Of a stretch of 14,865 nt of DNA, positions 1-7,936 are shown one piece after another (the first letter of the stretch is position 1; each line of letters starts with the position of its first letter). The stretch lies in NCBI GenBank assembly GCA_018241455.1, contig JAFEDW010000023.1:1-14865 (forward strand). The letters run 5' to 3'. Source of the DNA: Pseudomonadota bacterium. GTDB lineage: Bacteria; Pseudomonadota; Gammaproteobacteria; Steroidobacterales; Steroidobacteraceae. The position numbers were made by a program, and so were the translations under genes. The notes beneath the pieces were generated by a model that was not told where the DNA came from, did not search any database, and saw nothing but the letters and a program-made list of their open reading frames with translations.

Positions 1-365
1 CGCCGGTGGATGGCACGATCGAGGCGCTGCCGTATCGGCTGGGCGAGCGGCCGGTGCTGGGCGCACCGGTCGTCATCATGCTCGCCGCCGGCATGCCGTA
101 CGCGCGCGTGTATATTCCCGAGCCACAGCGCGCATCGTTGCGCGCCGGACAGTCGCTCAGCGTGCACGTCGATGGCGTGGCCAAGCCGTTCACCGGCACG
201 CTGCGCTACATCGCCGGCGAGGCGAGCTTCACGCCGTACTTCGCGCTGACGCAGCGCGACCGCAGCCGCCTGGCGTATCTCGCCGAGATCGACCTGCCCG
301 ATCCAGCGGCGCGCGATCTGCCGGTCGGCGTGCCGGTCGAGGTGCCGCTGGACCAGGCGCCGTGA
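1..365 (+). CDS. HlyD-family periplasmic adaptor subunit of an ABC exporter (3' end only)
   Basis: This is the C-terminal ~120 residues of a membrane-fusion (HlyD/YbhG-like) protein, which would link an inner-membrane ABC exporter to an outer-membrane channel. The reading frame is open at the window edge, and the first visible residues (PVDGTIEALPYRLGE) form the typical second half of a lipoyl/barrel-sandwich domain. So the GTG at position 6 is an internal valine codon, not a start. A beta-barrel segment follows (PYARVYIPEPQRASLRAG, then VHVDGVAKPFTGTLRYIAGEA), and the protein ends near PVGVPVEVPL. Its stop codon overlaps the GTG start of the ATPase gene by 4 bases, which supports one operon and translational coupling. 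The family call rests on the domain pattern and on the neighbouring ATPase and permease. The substrate cannot be told from the sequence. Confidence 0.85.
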   Translation, partial: PVDGTIEALPYRLGERPVLGAPVVIMLAAGMPYARVYIPEPQRASLRAGQSLSVHVDGVAKPFTGTLRYIAGEASFTPYFALTQRDRSRLAYLAEIDLPDPAARDLPVGVPVEVPLDQAP

Positions 366-1342
366 GCGCTGCGGCAGGCGCGGCGGCAAGCGCGGCATCG
401 AGCGCTGCCGATGCGGCGATCGAGGCGCACGGGCTGACGCGGCGGTTCGGCGATGTCGTCGCGGTCGACCATGCCGAGCTGTCGATTCCGCGCGGCCAGA
501 TCTACGGTTTCCTCGGACCCAACGGCTCGGGCAAGTCGACGACCATCCGCATGTTGTGCGGCTTGATCCGCCCGACCAGCGGCACGATCCGCGTGCTCGG
601 GCTCGACATCCCGCGCCAATCCGAATCGCTGCGCACGCTGATCGGCTACATGACGCAGCGCTTTTCGCTGTGGGAAGACCTGAGCGCGCGCGAGAACCTC
701 ACCTTCATCGCCAACATCTACACGCTGGAGCGGCACCACGCCGCGCGGCGCATTGCAGCCGCGATCGAGGAGTATCGGTTGGCGGAGTTCCTCGATCGTC
801 CGGCCGGCACGTTGAGCGGCGGGCAGAAGCAGCGCCTCGCGCTGGCGGCCGCCACGCTCCATGAGCCGCCGCTGCTGATGCTCGATGAGCCGACCAGCGC
901 GGTCGATCCGCAGAGCCGGCGTGATTTCTGGGAGGGCCTGTTCGCGCTCGCCGCGCGCGGCACGACGATCCTGGTGTCGACGCATTACATGGACGAGGCC
1001 GAGCGCTGCCACGAACTCGCCATCTTCGATCTCGGCCATATCGTCGCCAGGGGATCGCCGCAGCAGCTGATGCGCGAGCTGCCGCTGCAGGTCATCGAGA
1101 TCGAGACCGAGGACACGACCGGTGCGCGCGCCGCGCTGCGCGGGCTGGCCTCGCTCCGTTCGCTCGCGCAGCTTGGGTTGCGGCTGCACGCGCTGCTGGC
1201 GCCGGAAGAGACCGACGCGGTGGCGCGCGTCGAGCGACTGCTGGCGGAGCATGGCGTGCGGGCCAGCGTGCGGCACGCTGCGGCGAGCCTCGAAGATGTG
1301 TTTGTCGGCGCGACACTCCCGCGCGCTGGCGCGAGCCGCTGA
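362..1342 (+). CDS. ABC transporter ATP-binding protein (YbhF/drug-exporter type)
   Basis: This cytoplasmic ATPase of 326 residues powers the adjacent ABC-2 permease. All nucleotide-binding motifs are present: Walker A GPNGSGKST (residues 52-60), Q-loop Gln99, signature LSGGQ (151-155), Walker B LLMLDEP (171-177) and switch His208 (STHYMDEAE). The C-terminal ~90 residues form the regulatory extension usual in this subfamily, ending with the ASLEDVFVG motif. It carries one ABC domain, whereas E. coli YbhF has two. The GTG start overlaps the HlyD stop (GTGA) and is the only plausible start, because no other in-frame start precedes the conserved AHGLTRRFG region. The first ~20 residues are almost pure Ala/Ser and look like an unstructured extension. 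The permease gene starts immediately after the stop codon. The transported compound is unknown. Confidence 0.95.
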   Translation: MSAAAGAAASAASSAADAAIEAHGLTRRFGDVVAVDHAELSIPRGQIYGFLGPNGSGKSTTIRMLCGLIRPTSGTIRVLGLDIPRQSESLRTLIGYMTQRFSLWEDLSARENLTFIANIYTLERHHAARRIAAAIEEYRLAEFLDRPAGTLSGGQKQRLALAAATLHEPPLLMLDEPTSAVDPQSRRDFWEGLFALAARGTTILVSTHYMDEAERCHELAIFDLGHIVARGSPQQLMRELPLQVIEIETEDTTGARAALRGLASLRSLAQLGLRLHALLAPEETDAVARVERLLAEHGVRASVRHAAASLEDVFVGATLPRAGASR

Positions 1343-2446
1343 ATGCTGCCCGCCGCACTGCGCCGCACGCGCGCGATCGCCGTCAAGGAGCTGCGGCAGA
1401 TGTCGCGCGACCGGCTGACGCTGGCGATGGTCGTCGGCATTCCGCTGCTGCAGATGATGATCTTCGGCTACGGCATCAATTACGACGTGCGGCACATTCG
1501 TGCCGGCGTCGTCGACCTGGCCAACACTCAGGCCTCGCGCTCGCTGGTGGCCGACATCGGCTCGAGCCAGGTCGTCGATTTCGTCGCGCATCCGGCCGGG
1601 GCCGATGAATTGCGCCAGATGATCATCAGCGGCACGGTGCACGCCGGCCTGTATATCCCGCCGGATTTCGAGCGTCGGCGGCTCGATGCCTCGCGCCCGG
1701 TGGCGCAGGTGATCGTCGATGGCACGCGGCCCGGCGTCGATACCGCCGTGCGCGCGATCACCGACGCGCCGTTGCCGGGGCGCGCAGGCCTGGTGGCGCG
1801 CGCGACGCCGGCGATCGAAGTGCTGACCGAGTTCAATCCGGAGCGGCGTACGGCCGTGCAGGTCGTGCCGGCGCTGATCGGCGTGATCCTCAGCATGACG
1901 ATGGTGATCTTCACGGCGATCGCGCTGGTGCGCGAGCGCGAACGCGGCAACCTCGAGCTGCTGATCACGACGCCGGTGCGGTCGCTTGAGCTGATGGTTG
2001 GCAAGATCCTGCCGTACATCGGAGTCGGGCTGGTGCAAACCACGCTGGTGCTGCTGGTCGGCGTGCTGTTGTTCAACGTGCCGATCAACGGGAGCCTGTT
2101 CGACTTGTACGTCGGCGCGGCGCTGTTCATCGCCGCGACGCTCGGCCTCGGGCTCGTGATCTCGACGGCGGCCACTACGCAGTTCCAGGCCATGCAACTC
2201 GGTTTCTTCACGCTGTTGCCGTCGATCCTGCTGTCCGGGTTTGCATTCCCGTTCGAGGGCAGCCCGGTGGTGGTGCAGTACATCGCACAGGCGCTGCCGC
2301 TGACGCATTTCGTCGAAATACTGCGCGGCGTGATCCTGCGCGGCGCCAGCTTGAGCGACCTGTGGTGGCCGGTGACGAAACTCGCGATCTTCGTCGTGCT
2401 GGCCATGGCCGTGGCCGTGGCGCGGTTCCGCAAGCGGCTGGACTAG
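1343..2446 (+). CDS. ABC-2 type transporter permease (YbhR/YhhJ-like)
   Basis: This 367-residue inner-membrane permease is the pore-forming partner of the ATPase. The layout is typical of the ABC-2 family: a first membrane segment at about residues 25-45, a large extracytoplasmic loop (~46-170), then five hydrophobic segments at roughly 174-196, 222-244, 255-276, 285-305 and 345-360. The coupling-helix signature RERERGNLELLITTPV lies at about residues 197-212, and the conserved LSGFAFPFE and LPLTHFVEILRG stretches are present. The ATG abuts the ATPase stop codon with no spacing. E. coli-type ybhGFSR systems carry two permease genes. Only this one follows the ATPase here, so the transporter is either a homodimer or has its second permease elsewhere. 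The gene ends the operon: a 135-base gap and an unrelated pathway follow. Confidence 0.94.
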   Translation: MLPAALRRTRAIAVKELRQMSRDRLTLAMVVGIPLLQMMIFGYGINYDVRHIRAGVVDLANTQASRSLVADIGSSQVVDFVAHPAGADELRQMIISGTVHAGLYIPPDFERRRLDASRPVAQVIVDGTRPGVDTAVRAITDAPLPGRAGLVARATPAIEVLTEFNPERRTAVQVVPALIGVILSMTMVIFTAIALVRERERGNLELLITTPVRSLELMVGKILPYIGVGLVQTTLVLLVGVLLFNVPINGSLFDLYVGAALFIAATLGLGLVISTAATTQFQAMQLGFFTLLPSILLSGFAFPFEGSPVVVQYIAQALPLTHFVEILRGVILRGASLSDLWWPVTKLAIFVVLAMAVAVARFRKRLD

Positions 2447-2581
2447 GCCCTTGAATCTCGATGGGCGCGAGGGCAAGGCCGGCTGTCCTAAAGTGACGTA
2501 GCATTGTGTTTTCAAAGGCTTGCGGGAATGGCTGTCGGGCCTTAAAGTGCTGCGGTTTTACCCGCAACACGTGCCCAGGCC
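2447..2581 (+). promoter_or_regulatory. Intergenic leader upstream of thrA (putative promoter region)
   Basis: This is the longest gap in the window and the only place upstream of thrA where the threonine-operon promoter could lie. It is visibly more AT-rich than its surroundings. A near-repeat CCTAAAGTG (2487-2495) / CCTTAAAGTG (2540-2549) occurs twice. TAGCAT at 2499-2504 is a weak -10-like hexamer without a good -35. Enteric thr operons have a leader peptide packed with Thr and Ile codons plus a terminator. The two short ATG frames here (starting at 2461 and 2528) contain no Thr or Ile codon, and no T-tract follows a GC hairpin. I therefore see no sign of that attenuator. The promoter assignment is positional only. 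Confidence 0.4.
2547..2570 (+). promoter_or_regulatory. Hairpin just upstream of the thrA start codon
   Basis: TGCGG (2551-2555) pairs perfectly with CCGCA (2562-2566) around the 6-base loop TTTTAC. After one C/A mismatch, GTG (2547-2549) pairs with CAC (2568-2570). The structure ends 11 bases before the thrA ATG, where a Shine-Dalgarno sequence would be expected, and I see no good Shine-Dalgarno outside it. It could affect ribosome access or be a chance fold. There is no T-run after it, so it does not look like an intrinsic terminator. Confidence 0.35.
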
Positions 2582-5065
2582 ATGAGTTCCCGAGATCCCA
2601 GTTCCTGGGTCGTCCATAAATTCGGTGGTTCCAGCGTCGCCGACGCTGCGTGCTTCGCGCGCGTCGCCGACATCATCGAGTCGCAATCGAGCGTGCGGGT
2701 CGCGGTCGTGCTGTCGGCCTGCCGGGGCGTCACCGATGCGCTGCTGCAGCTGGTGCTGCGAGCCGAAAAGCAGGACGAGTCCTGGCGCGCGCAGCTCGCC
2801 GCGCTCCGCGAGCGCCACGCGGACCTGGCCGTGGAGCTGCTGCCGAAAGCAGAAGCGGCCGAGTACGCGGCCGAGTTCGATCGCGACGTGGTCGATCTCG
2901 ACGGAGTGCTGCGCACGACCCAGGTGATGCGCACCGCGGGCCAGCACGTGCGCGACAAGGTGTCCGGTTACGGCGAGATCTGGTCGACGCGGCTGTTCTG
3001 GCGTTACCTGAAACAGCGCGGCCAGCGCGCCGGGTTGCAGTGGATCGACGCGCGCAGCTGCATCGTGGCGGAGTGGGGGCCGCTGGGCCCGTCCATCCAA
3101 TGGGAGACCTCGACCTCGCGGCTGCGCGCGCTGTTGGCGCCCGATGCCGCGACGCTGGTCATCACCGGATATATCGCCAGCGACGCGGCCGGCATCCAGA
3201 CCACGCTCGGGCGCAACGGCAGCGATTTCTCGGCATCGATCTTCGGCGCGCTGCTGGCGGCCAGCGAGATCCACATCTGGACGGACGTCGACGGCGTGCT
3301 GTCGGCCGATCCGCGCCGCGTGCCGGATGCGCAGATCATCGGCGCGTTGTCGTACAACGAAGCCATGGAGCTGGCGTATTTCGGCGCCAAGGTGATCCAT
3401 CCGCAGACGATGGCGCCGGCCGTGGGCCGCGACATCCCGATCTGGATCCGCAATACCTTCGCGCCGCAAAAGCCGGGCACGCTGATCTGCGCGCAGCCGC
3501 AATCGACGCAGCCGGTCAAGGGCATCACCAGCATCGACGATGTGGCGCTCGTGAACCTCGAGGGCGCCGGCATGATCGGCGTGCCGGGCACGGCGCACCG
3601 CCTGTTCGGTGCGCTGCGCGAAGAGAACATCTCCGTCATCCTGATCTCGCAGGGCAGCTCCGAGCATTCGATCTGCTGCGCGATCCCGGCGGCGCAATCG
3701 GCGCGCGCAATCGCCGTGCTGCAGCGCGCGTTCGCGCGCGAGTTGGCCGAAGGGCAGATCCAGAGCGTCGATGTCACCGGTGCGCTGGCGATCCTCGCCG
3801 TGGTCGGCGATGGCATGGCCGGCATGCCCGGCGTGGCCGGCAAGGTGTTCAACGCGCTCGGCACCGCCAACGTCAACGTGCGCGCGATCGCGCAGGGCGC
3901 ATCGGAGCGCAACATTTCGGTCGTCGTCGACGGCAGCCAGGCGACGCGCGCGCTGCGCGCGGTGCACGCCGGGTTCTATCTCTCGCCGCACACGCTGTCG
4001 ATCGGGGTGATCGGGCCGGGCACGGTCGGCAAGGTGCTGCTGGACCAGCTCGCCAGCCAGCACGAGCGGCTGGCGCGGCAGTTCAACATCGACCTGCGCG
4101 TGCGCGGCATCATGAGTTCGAAGTCGATGACGCTGGCCGAGCAGAGCATTCCGCTCGAGCGCTGGCGCGATGCGATCGCGCAGGGCGCCATGCCGGCGGA
4201 CTACGCCAAGTTCTACGCGCACCTCAAGGTCGATCACCTGCCGCACACGGTGATCATCGACTGTACCGCCAGCCAGGACGCCGCCAGCCGCTACCACGAC
4301 TGGATGGCCGCGGGCGTGCACGTGATCACGCCGAACAAGAAGGCCAACAGCGGCCCGCTGGCGTACTACGAATCGCTGAAGGCCGCGCGGCGGCAGAGCG
4401 GTGCCCACTACCTCTACGAGGCGACCGTGGGCGCCGGCCTTCCGGTCATCCAGACGGTGCGCGACCTGCGCGAGACCGGCGATGACATCGCCAGCATCGA
4501 GGGCATCTTCTCCGGCACGCTGGCCTACCTGTTCAATGTCTACGATGGCACGACGCCGTATTCGGCCATCGTGCGCGACGCGCAGCAACGCGGCTACACC
4601 GAACCCGATCCGCGCGATGACCTGTCAGGCACCGATGTGGCGCGCAAGCTGATCATCCTGGCGCGCGAGATGGGCCTGAAGCTCGAGCTCGGCGACGTGC
4701 GCGTCGAGAGCCTGGTGCCGGATGACCTCACCGGCGGCACGCGCGAGGAATTCCTGCAGCAGTTGCCGCGCTATGATGACCTGATGGCACGGCGCTTCAA
4801 TGAAGCGAAGGCACGCGGACACGTGCTGCGTTACGTGGGGCGCGTGACGGCGGCCGGCGAGGCCACGGTACGGCTCGAAGAGTTGCCGGCCAGGCACGCC
4901 TTCGCCAACATCGCGCTCACCGACAACGTCGTGCGCTATTCAACTTCACGTTATTGCGATAACCCATTGATCGTGCAGGGACCTGGAGCCGGCCCCGCCG
5001 TGACGGCCGGTGGCGTGTTCGCCGACCTGCTGCGGCTCGCCACGTTCCTCGGGGCGCGGCTGTGA
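2582..5065 (+). CDS. thrA: Bifunctional aspartokinase / homoserine dehydrogenase
   Basis: This cytoplasmic enzyme catalyses the first step (aspartate to aspartyl phosphate) and the third step (aspartate semialdehyde to homoserine) of threonine synthesis. Its 827 residues compare with about 820 in E. coli ThrA. The kinase half shows KFGGSS (13-18), GRNGSDFSA (210-218) and WTDVDGVLSADPR (233-245). Two ACT-type regulatory segments follow, GVPGTAHRLFGALREENIS (from 333) and GMPGVAGKVFNALG (from 414). These are the usual site of threonine feedback, which I infer is retained. The dehydrogenase half has the NAD(P) loop GVIGPGTVG (475-483), TPNKKANSG (583-591), GIFSGTLAYLFN (641-652) and the family signature GYTEPDPRDDLSGTDVARK (671-689). 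The ATG at 2582 is the only start: upstream in frame there is a stop at 2543 and no other start codon. thrB overlaps the 3' end by 4 bases. Confidence 0.98.
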   Translation: MSSRDPSSWVVHKFGGSSVADAACFARVADIIESQSSVRVAVVLSACRGVTDALLQLVLRAEKQDESWRAQLAALRERHADLAVELLPKAEAAEYAAEFDRDVVDLDGVLRTTQVMRTAGQHVRDKVSGYGEIWSTRLFWRYLKQRGQRAGLQWIDARSCIVAEWGPLGPSIQWETSTSRLRALLAPDAATLVITGYIASDAAGIQTTLGRNGSDFSASIFGALLAASEIHIWTDVDGVLSADPRRVPDAQIIGALSYNEAMELAYFGAKVIHPQTMAPAVGRDIPIWIRNTFAPQKPGTLICAQPQSTQPVKGITSIDDVALVNLEGAGMIGVPGTAHRLFGALREENISVILISQGSSEHSICCAIPAAQSARAIAVLQRAFARELAEGQIQSVDVTGALAILAVVGDGMAGMPGVAGKVFNALGTANVNVRAIAQGASERNISVVVDGSQATRALRAVHAGFYLSPHTLSIGVIGPGTVGKVLLDQLASQHERLARQFNIDLRVRGIMSSKSMTLAEQSIPLERWRDAIAQGAMPADYAKFYAHLKVDHLPHTVIIDCTASQDAASRYHDWMAAGVHVITPNKKANSGPLAYYESLKAARRQSGAHYLYEATVGAGLPVIQTVRDLRETGDDIASIEGIFSGTLAYLFNVYDGTTPYSAIVRDAQQRGYTEPDPRDDLSGTDVARKLIILAREMGLKLELGDVRVESLVPDDLTGGTREEFLQQLPRYDDLMARRFNEAKARGHVLRYVGRVTAAGEATVRLEELPARHAFANIALTDNVVRYSTSRYCDNPLIVQGPGAGPAVTAGGVFADLLRLATFLGARL

Positions 5066-6009
5066 GCGCGGCCGCGGCGGCGCGCGCTGTGGCCACCGCG
5101 TTTGCACCGGCCTCGGTCGGCAATGTCGCGATCGGCTTCGACATCCTGGGATTCTCGGTCGGCGCGATCGGCGACCGCGCGACCGTGCGGCGCACGGCGG
5201 CGCCGGGCGTGCAGATCAGCGCAGTGCGCGGCGTGGCGGGCGACCTGCCGCTCGAGCCCGCGAACAATACCGCCGGCCGCGCGCTGCAGGCGATGAGCGA
5301 AGCGCTGGCCTTGCCGTTCGGCCTGCAGCTCGAGCTCGACAAGGGTATTCCGCTGGCCTCGGGGCTCGGCGGTTCGGCGGCCTCGGCCGTGGCGGCCGTG
5401 GTGGCGGCCAATGCGTTGTTGTCCGAGTCCTGCTCGCAGCTGCAACTGCTGAAATTCGCAATGCAGGGAGAGCAGGTCGCGAGCGGCTCGCTGCATGTCG
5501 ACAACATCGCGCCGTCGCTGTTCGGCGGACTGGTGCTGACGGTGGGCATTGATCATCCGCGCGTCAAGCAGATCCCGGTGCCGGCCAGCGTGCGCGCCGT
5601 GGTCGTGCATCCGCACATGTTCCTGTCGACGCGCGAGGCGCGCGCCATCCTGCGCAGCAGCGTGCCGATGAAGGATTTCGTCTGGCAGACCGCCAACCTC
5701 GCCGGCTTCATTTCCGGCTGCTACACGAACGACCTCGACATGCTGCGTGAGTCCTTCGAAGACGTGGTCATCGAGCCGCAGCGCGCGGCGCTGATTCCGG
5801 GGTTCACGGCGGTGCGGCGCGCGGCGATGTCGGCCGGTGCTCTCGGCTGTTCGATCTCGGGCGCGGGCCCGACCGTGTTCGCGTGGTGCGTCGAGAGCCA
5901 CGTGCTGGCGGTGCGCGAAGCGCTGGTAGTCGAGTTCTCGCACCACGGGCTCGAGTGCGATCACTGGACGACGGCGCTCGAGCCGGTCGGCGCGCGCGTG
6001 GTGGCCTGA
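5062..6009 (+). CDS. thrB: Homoserine kinase
   Basis: ThrB phosphorylates homoserine with ATP to give O-phosphohomoserine, the substrate of ThrC. This 315-residue protein has the GHMP-kinase layout: an N-terminal substrate-side motif PASVGNVAIGFDILG (16-30), the glycine-rich ATP loop PLASGLGGSAASA (97-109), DNIAPSLFGG (147-156), and the C-terminal motif SISGAGPTVFA (264-274). It starts with GTG inside the last codons of thrA (GTGA overlap), which couples its translation to thrA. Its stop overlaps the thrC start by one base (TGATG). It belongs to the GHMP class, not the unrelated APH-like homoserine kinase used by some other proteobacteria. The length fits the family and all key motifs look intact. 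Confidence 0.98.
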   Translation: MSAAAAARAVATAFAPASVGNVAIGFDILGFSVGAIGDRATVRRTAAPGVQISAVRGVAGDLPLEPANNTAGRALQAMSEALALPFGLQLELDKGIPLASGLGGSAASAVAAVVAANALLSESCSQLQLLKFAMQGEQVASGSLHVDNIAPSLFGGLVLTVGIDHPRVKQIPVPASVRAVVVHPHMFLSTREARAILRSSVPMKDFVWQTANLAGFISGCYTNDLDMLRESFEDVVIEPQRAALIPGFTAVRRAAMSAGALGCSISGAGPTVFAWCVESHVLAVREALVVEFSHHGLECDHWTTALEPVGARVVA

Positions 6010-7313
6010 TGCAATTCGTCAGCACGCGCGATGCGCAGCAACGGGTCGGATTCAGCGAGGCGCTGGCGCGCGGGCTCGCGACCGGCGGCGGCCTGTACGT
6101 GCCGCTCGAGTGGCCCGCGGCCGCTGTCGCGGCGGTAAAACCCGGCGATGCGCTGGCGCAGCAGGCGGCCGGATTCATGGCGCCGTTCGCGCGCGGCGAT
6201 CGGCTGGCGGCGGAACTCCCCGCGGTTTGCGCCGAGGCCTTCAATTTCCCCGCGCCGTTGGTCGCGCTCGATGGCGACAAGCTTGGCGTGCTGGAGTTGT
6301 TCCATGGGCCGACGGCTGCGTTCAAGGATTTCGGCGCGCGCTTCCTCGCGGCCTCGCTGACGCGCCTGCGGCGCGGCGCGGCGCGGCCGCTGACGATCCT
6401 GGTGGCGACCTCGGGCGACACGGGCGGCGCCGTGGCCGCGGCCTTTCATCGCCAGCCAGGCATCGAGGTCGTGGTGCTGTTCCCGAAAGGGCAGGTTTCG
6501 CCGACACAGCAACAGCAGCTCACCTGCTGGGGCGATAACGTCAGGAGCCTCGCGGTACGCGGCAGCTTCGATGACTGCCAGCGCATGGTGAAGCAGGCTT
6601 TCCTCGAACCGGCGCTCGCGGCGCAGTGGGACCTGTCCTCGGCCAACAGCATCAACCTAGGCCGCTTGTTGCCGCAAGCTGTCTATTACGCGGCTACCAG
6701 CGTGGCGCTGCACGCTCGCACTGGCGCGCCGGCTTCGTTCATCATTCCAAGCGGCAATCTCGGCAACGCCACGGCTTGCGTGTGGGCGCGCCGGCTTGGT
6801 GCGCCGATCGCCGAGATCGTGCTGGCGCACAACGCCAATCGCACCGTGCCCGATTACCTGGACGAGGGCGTGCTGCGCATCCGCGCCAGCGTCGCGACGC
6901 TCGCTTCGGCGATGGACGTGGGCAATCCCAGCAATCTCGAGCGGCTCACGGCGCTCTATCCGGACGCAGCTGCCATGCGCCTCGCGCTGAGCGCCGTTTC
7001 GGTCGACGATGGCGCGATCCGCGCGCGCATCCGCGCCGACCACGAGCGCTTCGGTGCGCTGTGGTGCCCGCACACGGCAGTGGCCGCCGAAGCCTTTGCG
7101 AGGATGCCGGCCGAACGGCGCAAGAACCAGCAGTGGATCCTGGTGGCGACCGCGCATCCGGCCAAGTTCCGCGAGATCGTCGAGCCACTGGTGGGTCGGC
7201 CGGTGCCGGTGCCGCAGGCACTCGAGCGCTTGTTCCGCCGCCGTTCGCATTTCACCGAGATTGACGCCACGCTCGACGCATTGCGTGGGGCGATGATGGA
7301 GCGAGCCGCATGA
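6009..7313 (+). CDS. thrC: Threonine synthase
   Basis: ThrC is a pyridoxal-phosphate enzyme that converts O-phosphohomoserine to threonine, the last step of the pathway. The 434 residues compare with 428 in E. coli, and the start MQFVSTRD resembles the short N-terminus of that type. The cofactor lysine is Lys106 in HGPTAAFKDFGAR. ATSGDTGGA (133-141), SANSINLGRLLPQ (211-223) and the phosphate-binding PSGNLGNA (247-254) are all present. The frame is open for 42 codons upstream into thrB. I chose the ATG at 6009 because it overlaps the thrB stop by one base and begins the conserved region. The stop overlaps the next gene by 4 bases (ATGA), so thrABC and that gene probably form one mRNA. Confidence 0.98.
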   Translation: MQFVSTRDAQQRVGFSEALARGLATGGGLYVPLEWPAAAVAAVKPGDALAQQAAGFMAPFARGDRLAAELPAVCAEAFNFPAPLVALDGDKLGVLELFHGPTAAFKDFGARFLAASLTRLRRGAARPLTILVATSGDTGGAVAAAFHRQPGIEVVVLFPKGQVSPTQQQQLTCWGDNVRSLAVRGSFDDCQRMVKQAFLEPALAAQWDLSSANSINLGRLLPQAVYYAATSVALHARTGAPASFIIPSGNLGNATACVWARRLGAPIAEIVLAHNANRTVPDYLDEGVLRIRASVATLASAMDVGNPSNLERLTALYPDAAAMRLALSAVSVDDGAIRARIRADHERFGALWCPHTAVAAEAFARMPAERRKNQQWILVATAHPAKFREIVEPLVGRPVPVPQALERLFRRRSHFTEIDATLDALRGAMMERAA

Positions 7314-7936
7314 ATGACCTGCAGCAACTGGGTGAAACACTGCGCGGCCTCGAGGTACGCACGTGGGTGAGCATCGCCACCGCGGTGGTGCTGATCGCGG
7401 GCCTGTTGTTGCTGTGGCGCTGGTATCGCCGCCGGCGCGCGGCCGCGCTGCGGCTGGCGCTGGTGACCGGCGGTGCGTTCGAATACCGGCGCGACGTGCT
7501 GATCCCGGACGGCCAGGGAGCGGCGCTGCACGTCGATTTCCTGCTGCTGACCACGCGTGGCTGCGTCGTCATCGACATGCGCGACATCGCCGGCAACATC
7601 TTCGGGGGCGACCAGATGACGGAGTGGACCGTCATGCACCGCGACCAGCGCTACACCTTCGCCAATCCGCAGACCGGCCTGTACGATCGCATCGCCGCGG
7701 TGCGCGCGCTGATCTCCGAGCTGCCGGTGGAAGGGCGCGTGGTGTTCGCGCCGCGCGGGCGCTTCCCGAAGGGCTTGCCGCGCTATACGCTGATGCTGGC
7801 CTCGCTCGGCGCCGAGTTCCCGCCGGCCGAGCGCGCGCAATCCGGCAGCGTGCCCGAAGTGTGGCGTGCGGATTGGGCGCGCGTCGTCGCAGCCTGCAAA
7901 CCCAGTAGCCTGGTGGCGCCGAAAGCCGCGATCTAG
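7310..7936 (+). CDS. Membrane-anchored NERD (nuclease-related) domain protein, function unknown
   Basis: This 208-residue protein has one N-terminal membrane segment (about 19-37) followed by a basic stretch (RWYRRRRAAALR), so the rest is predicted to be cytoplasmic. Residues ~50-135 resemble the NERD domain: DVLIPDG (62-68), HVDFLLLTTRGCVVIDMRD (74-92), NIFGGDQ (96-102), W106, and FANP (117-120) before a helix. NERD is related to the PD-(D/E)xK nuclease fold. Here the acidic positions would be Asp76 and Asp89, but the usual E-x-K reads D-M-R, so the catalytic Lys is Arg91. Residues after ~145 match nothing I know. A good Shine-Dalgarno GGAG (7298-7301) sits 8 bases before the ATG, which overlaps the thrC stop. 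Its stop shares the bases CTAG with the stop of tatD. The gene is clearly real, the domain call fairly sure, and the function unknown. Confidence 0.8.
   Translation: MNDLQQLGETLRGLEVRTWVSIATAVVLIAGLLLLWRWYRRRRAAALRLALVTGGAFEYRRDVLIPDGQGAALHVDFLLLTTRGCVVIDMRDIAGNIFGGDQMTEWTVMHRDQRYTFANPQTGLYDRIAAVRALISELPVEGRVVFAPRGRFPKGLPRYTLMLASLGAEFPPAERAQSGSVPEVWRADWARVVAACKPSSLVAPKAAI

Noticed and set aside
2461..2496. Short ATG frame as a threonine leader peptide
   Set aside because: It encodes MGARARPAVLK with no Thr or Ile codons, and no attenuator hairpin with a T-run follows.
206..2515. 769-residue open frame on the minus strand, antisense to the ABC exporter genes
   Set aside because: Its translation is dominated by Arg, His, Gln and Asp with no recognisable domain. 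It is the third-position shadow expected in high-GC coding DNA, while the plus strand has clear motifs throughout.
2558..4588. 676-residue minus-strand open frame opposite thrA
   Set aside because: It is a His/Arg/Asp-rich shadow of a fully conserved thrA frame. No domain is visible.
5883..6008. Earlier in-frame start for threonine synthase
   Set aside because: The added 42 residues are Arg/Ala/Gly-rich and lie within thrB. Homologues begin at the MQFVSTRD methionine, which overlaps the thrB stop.
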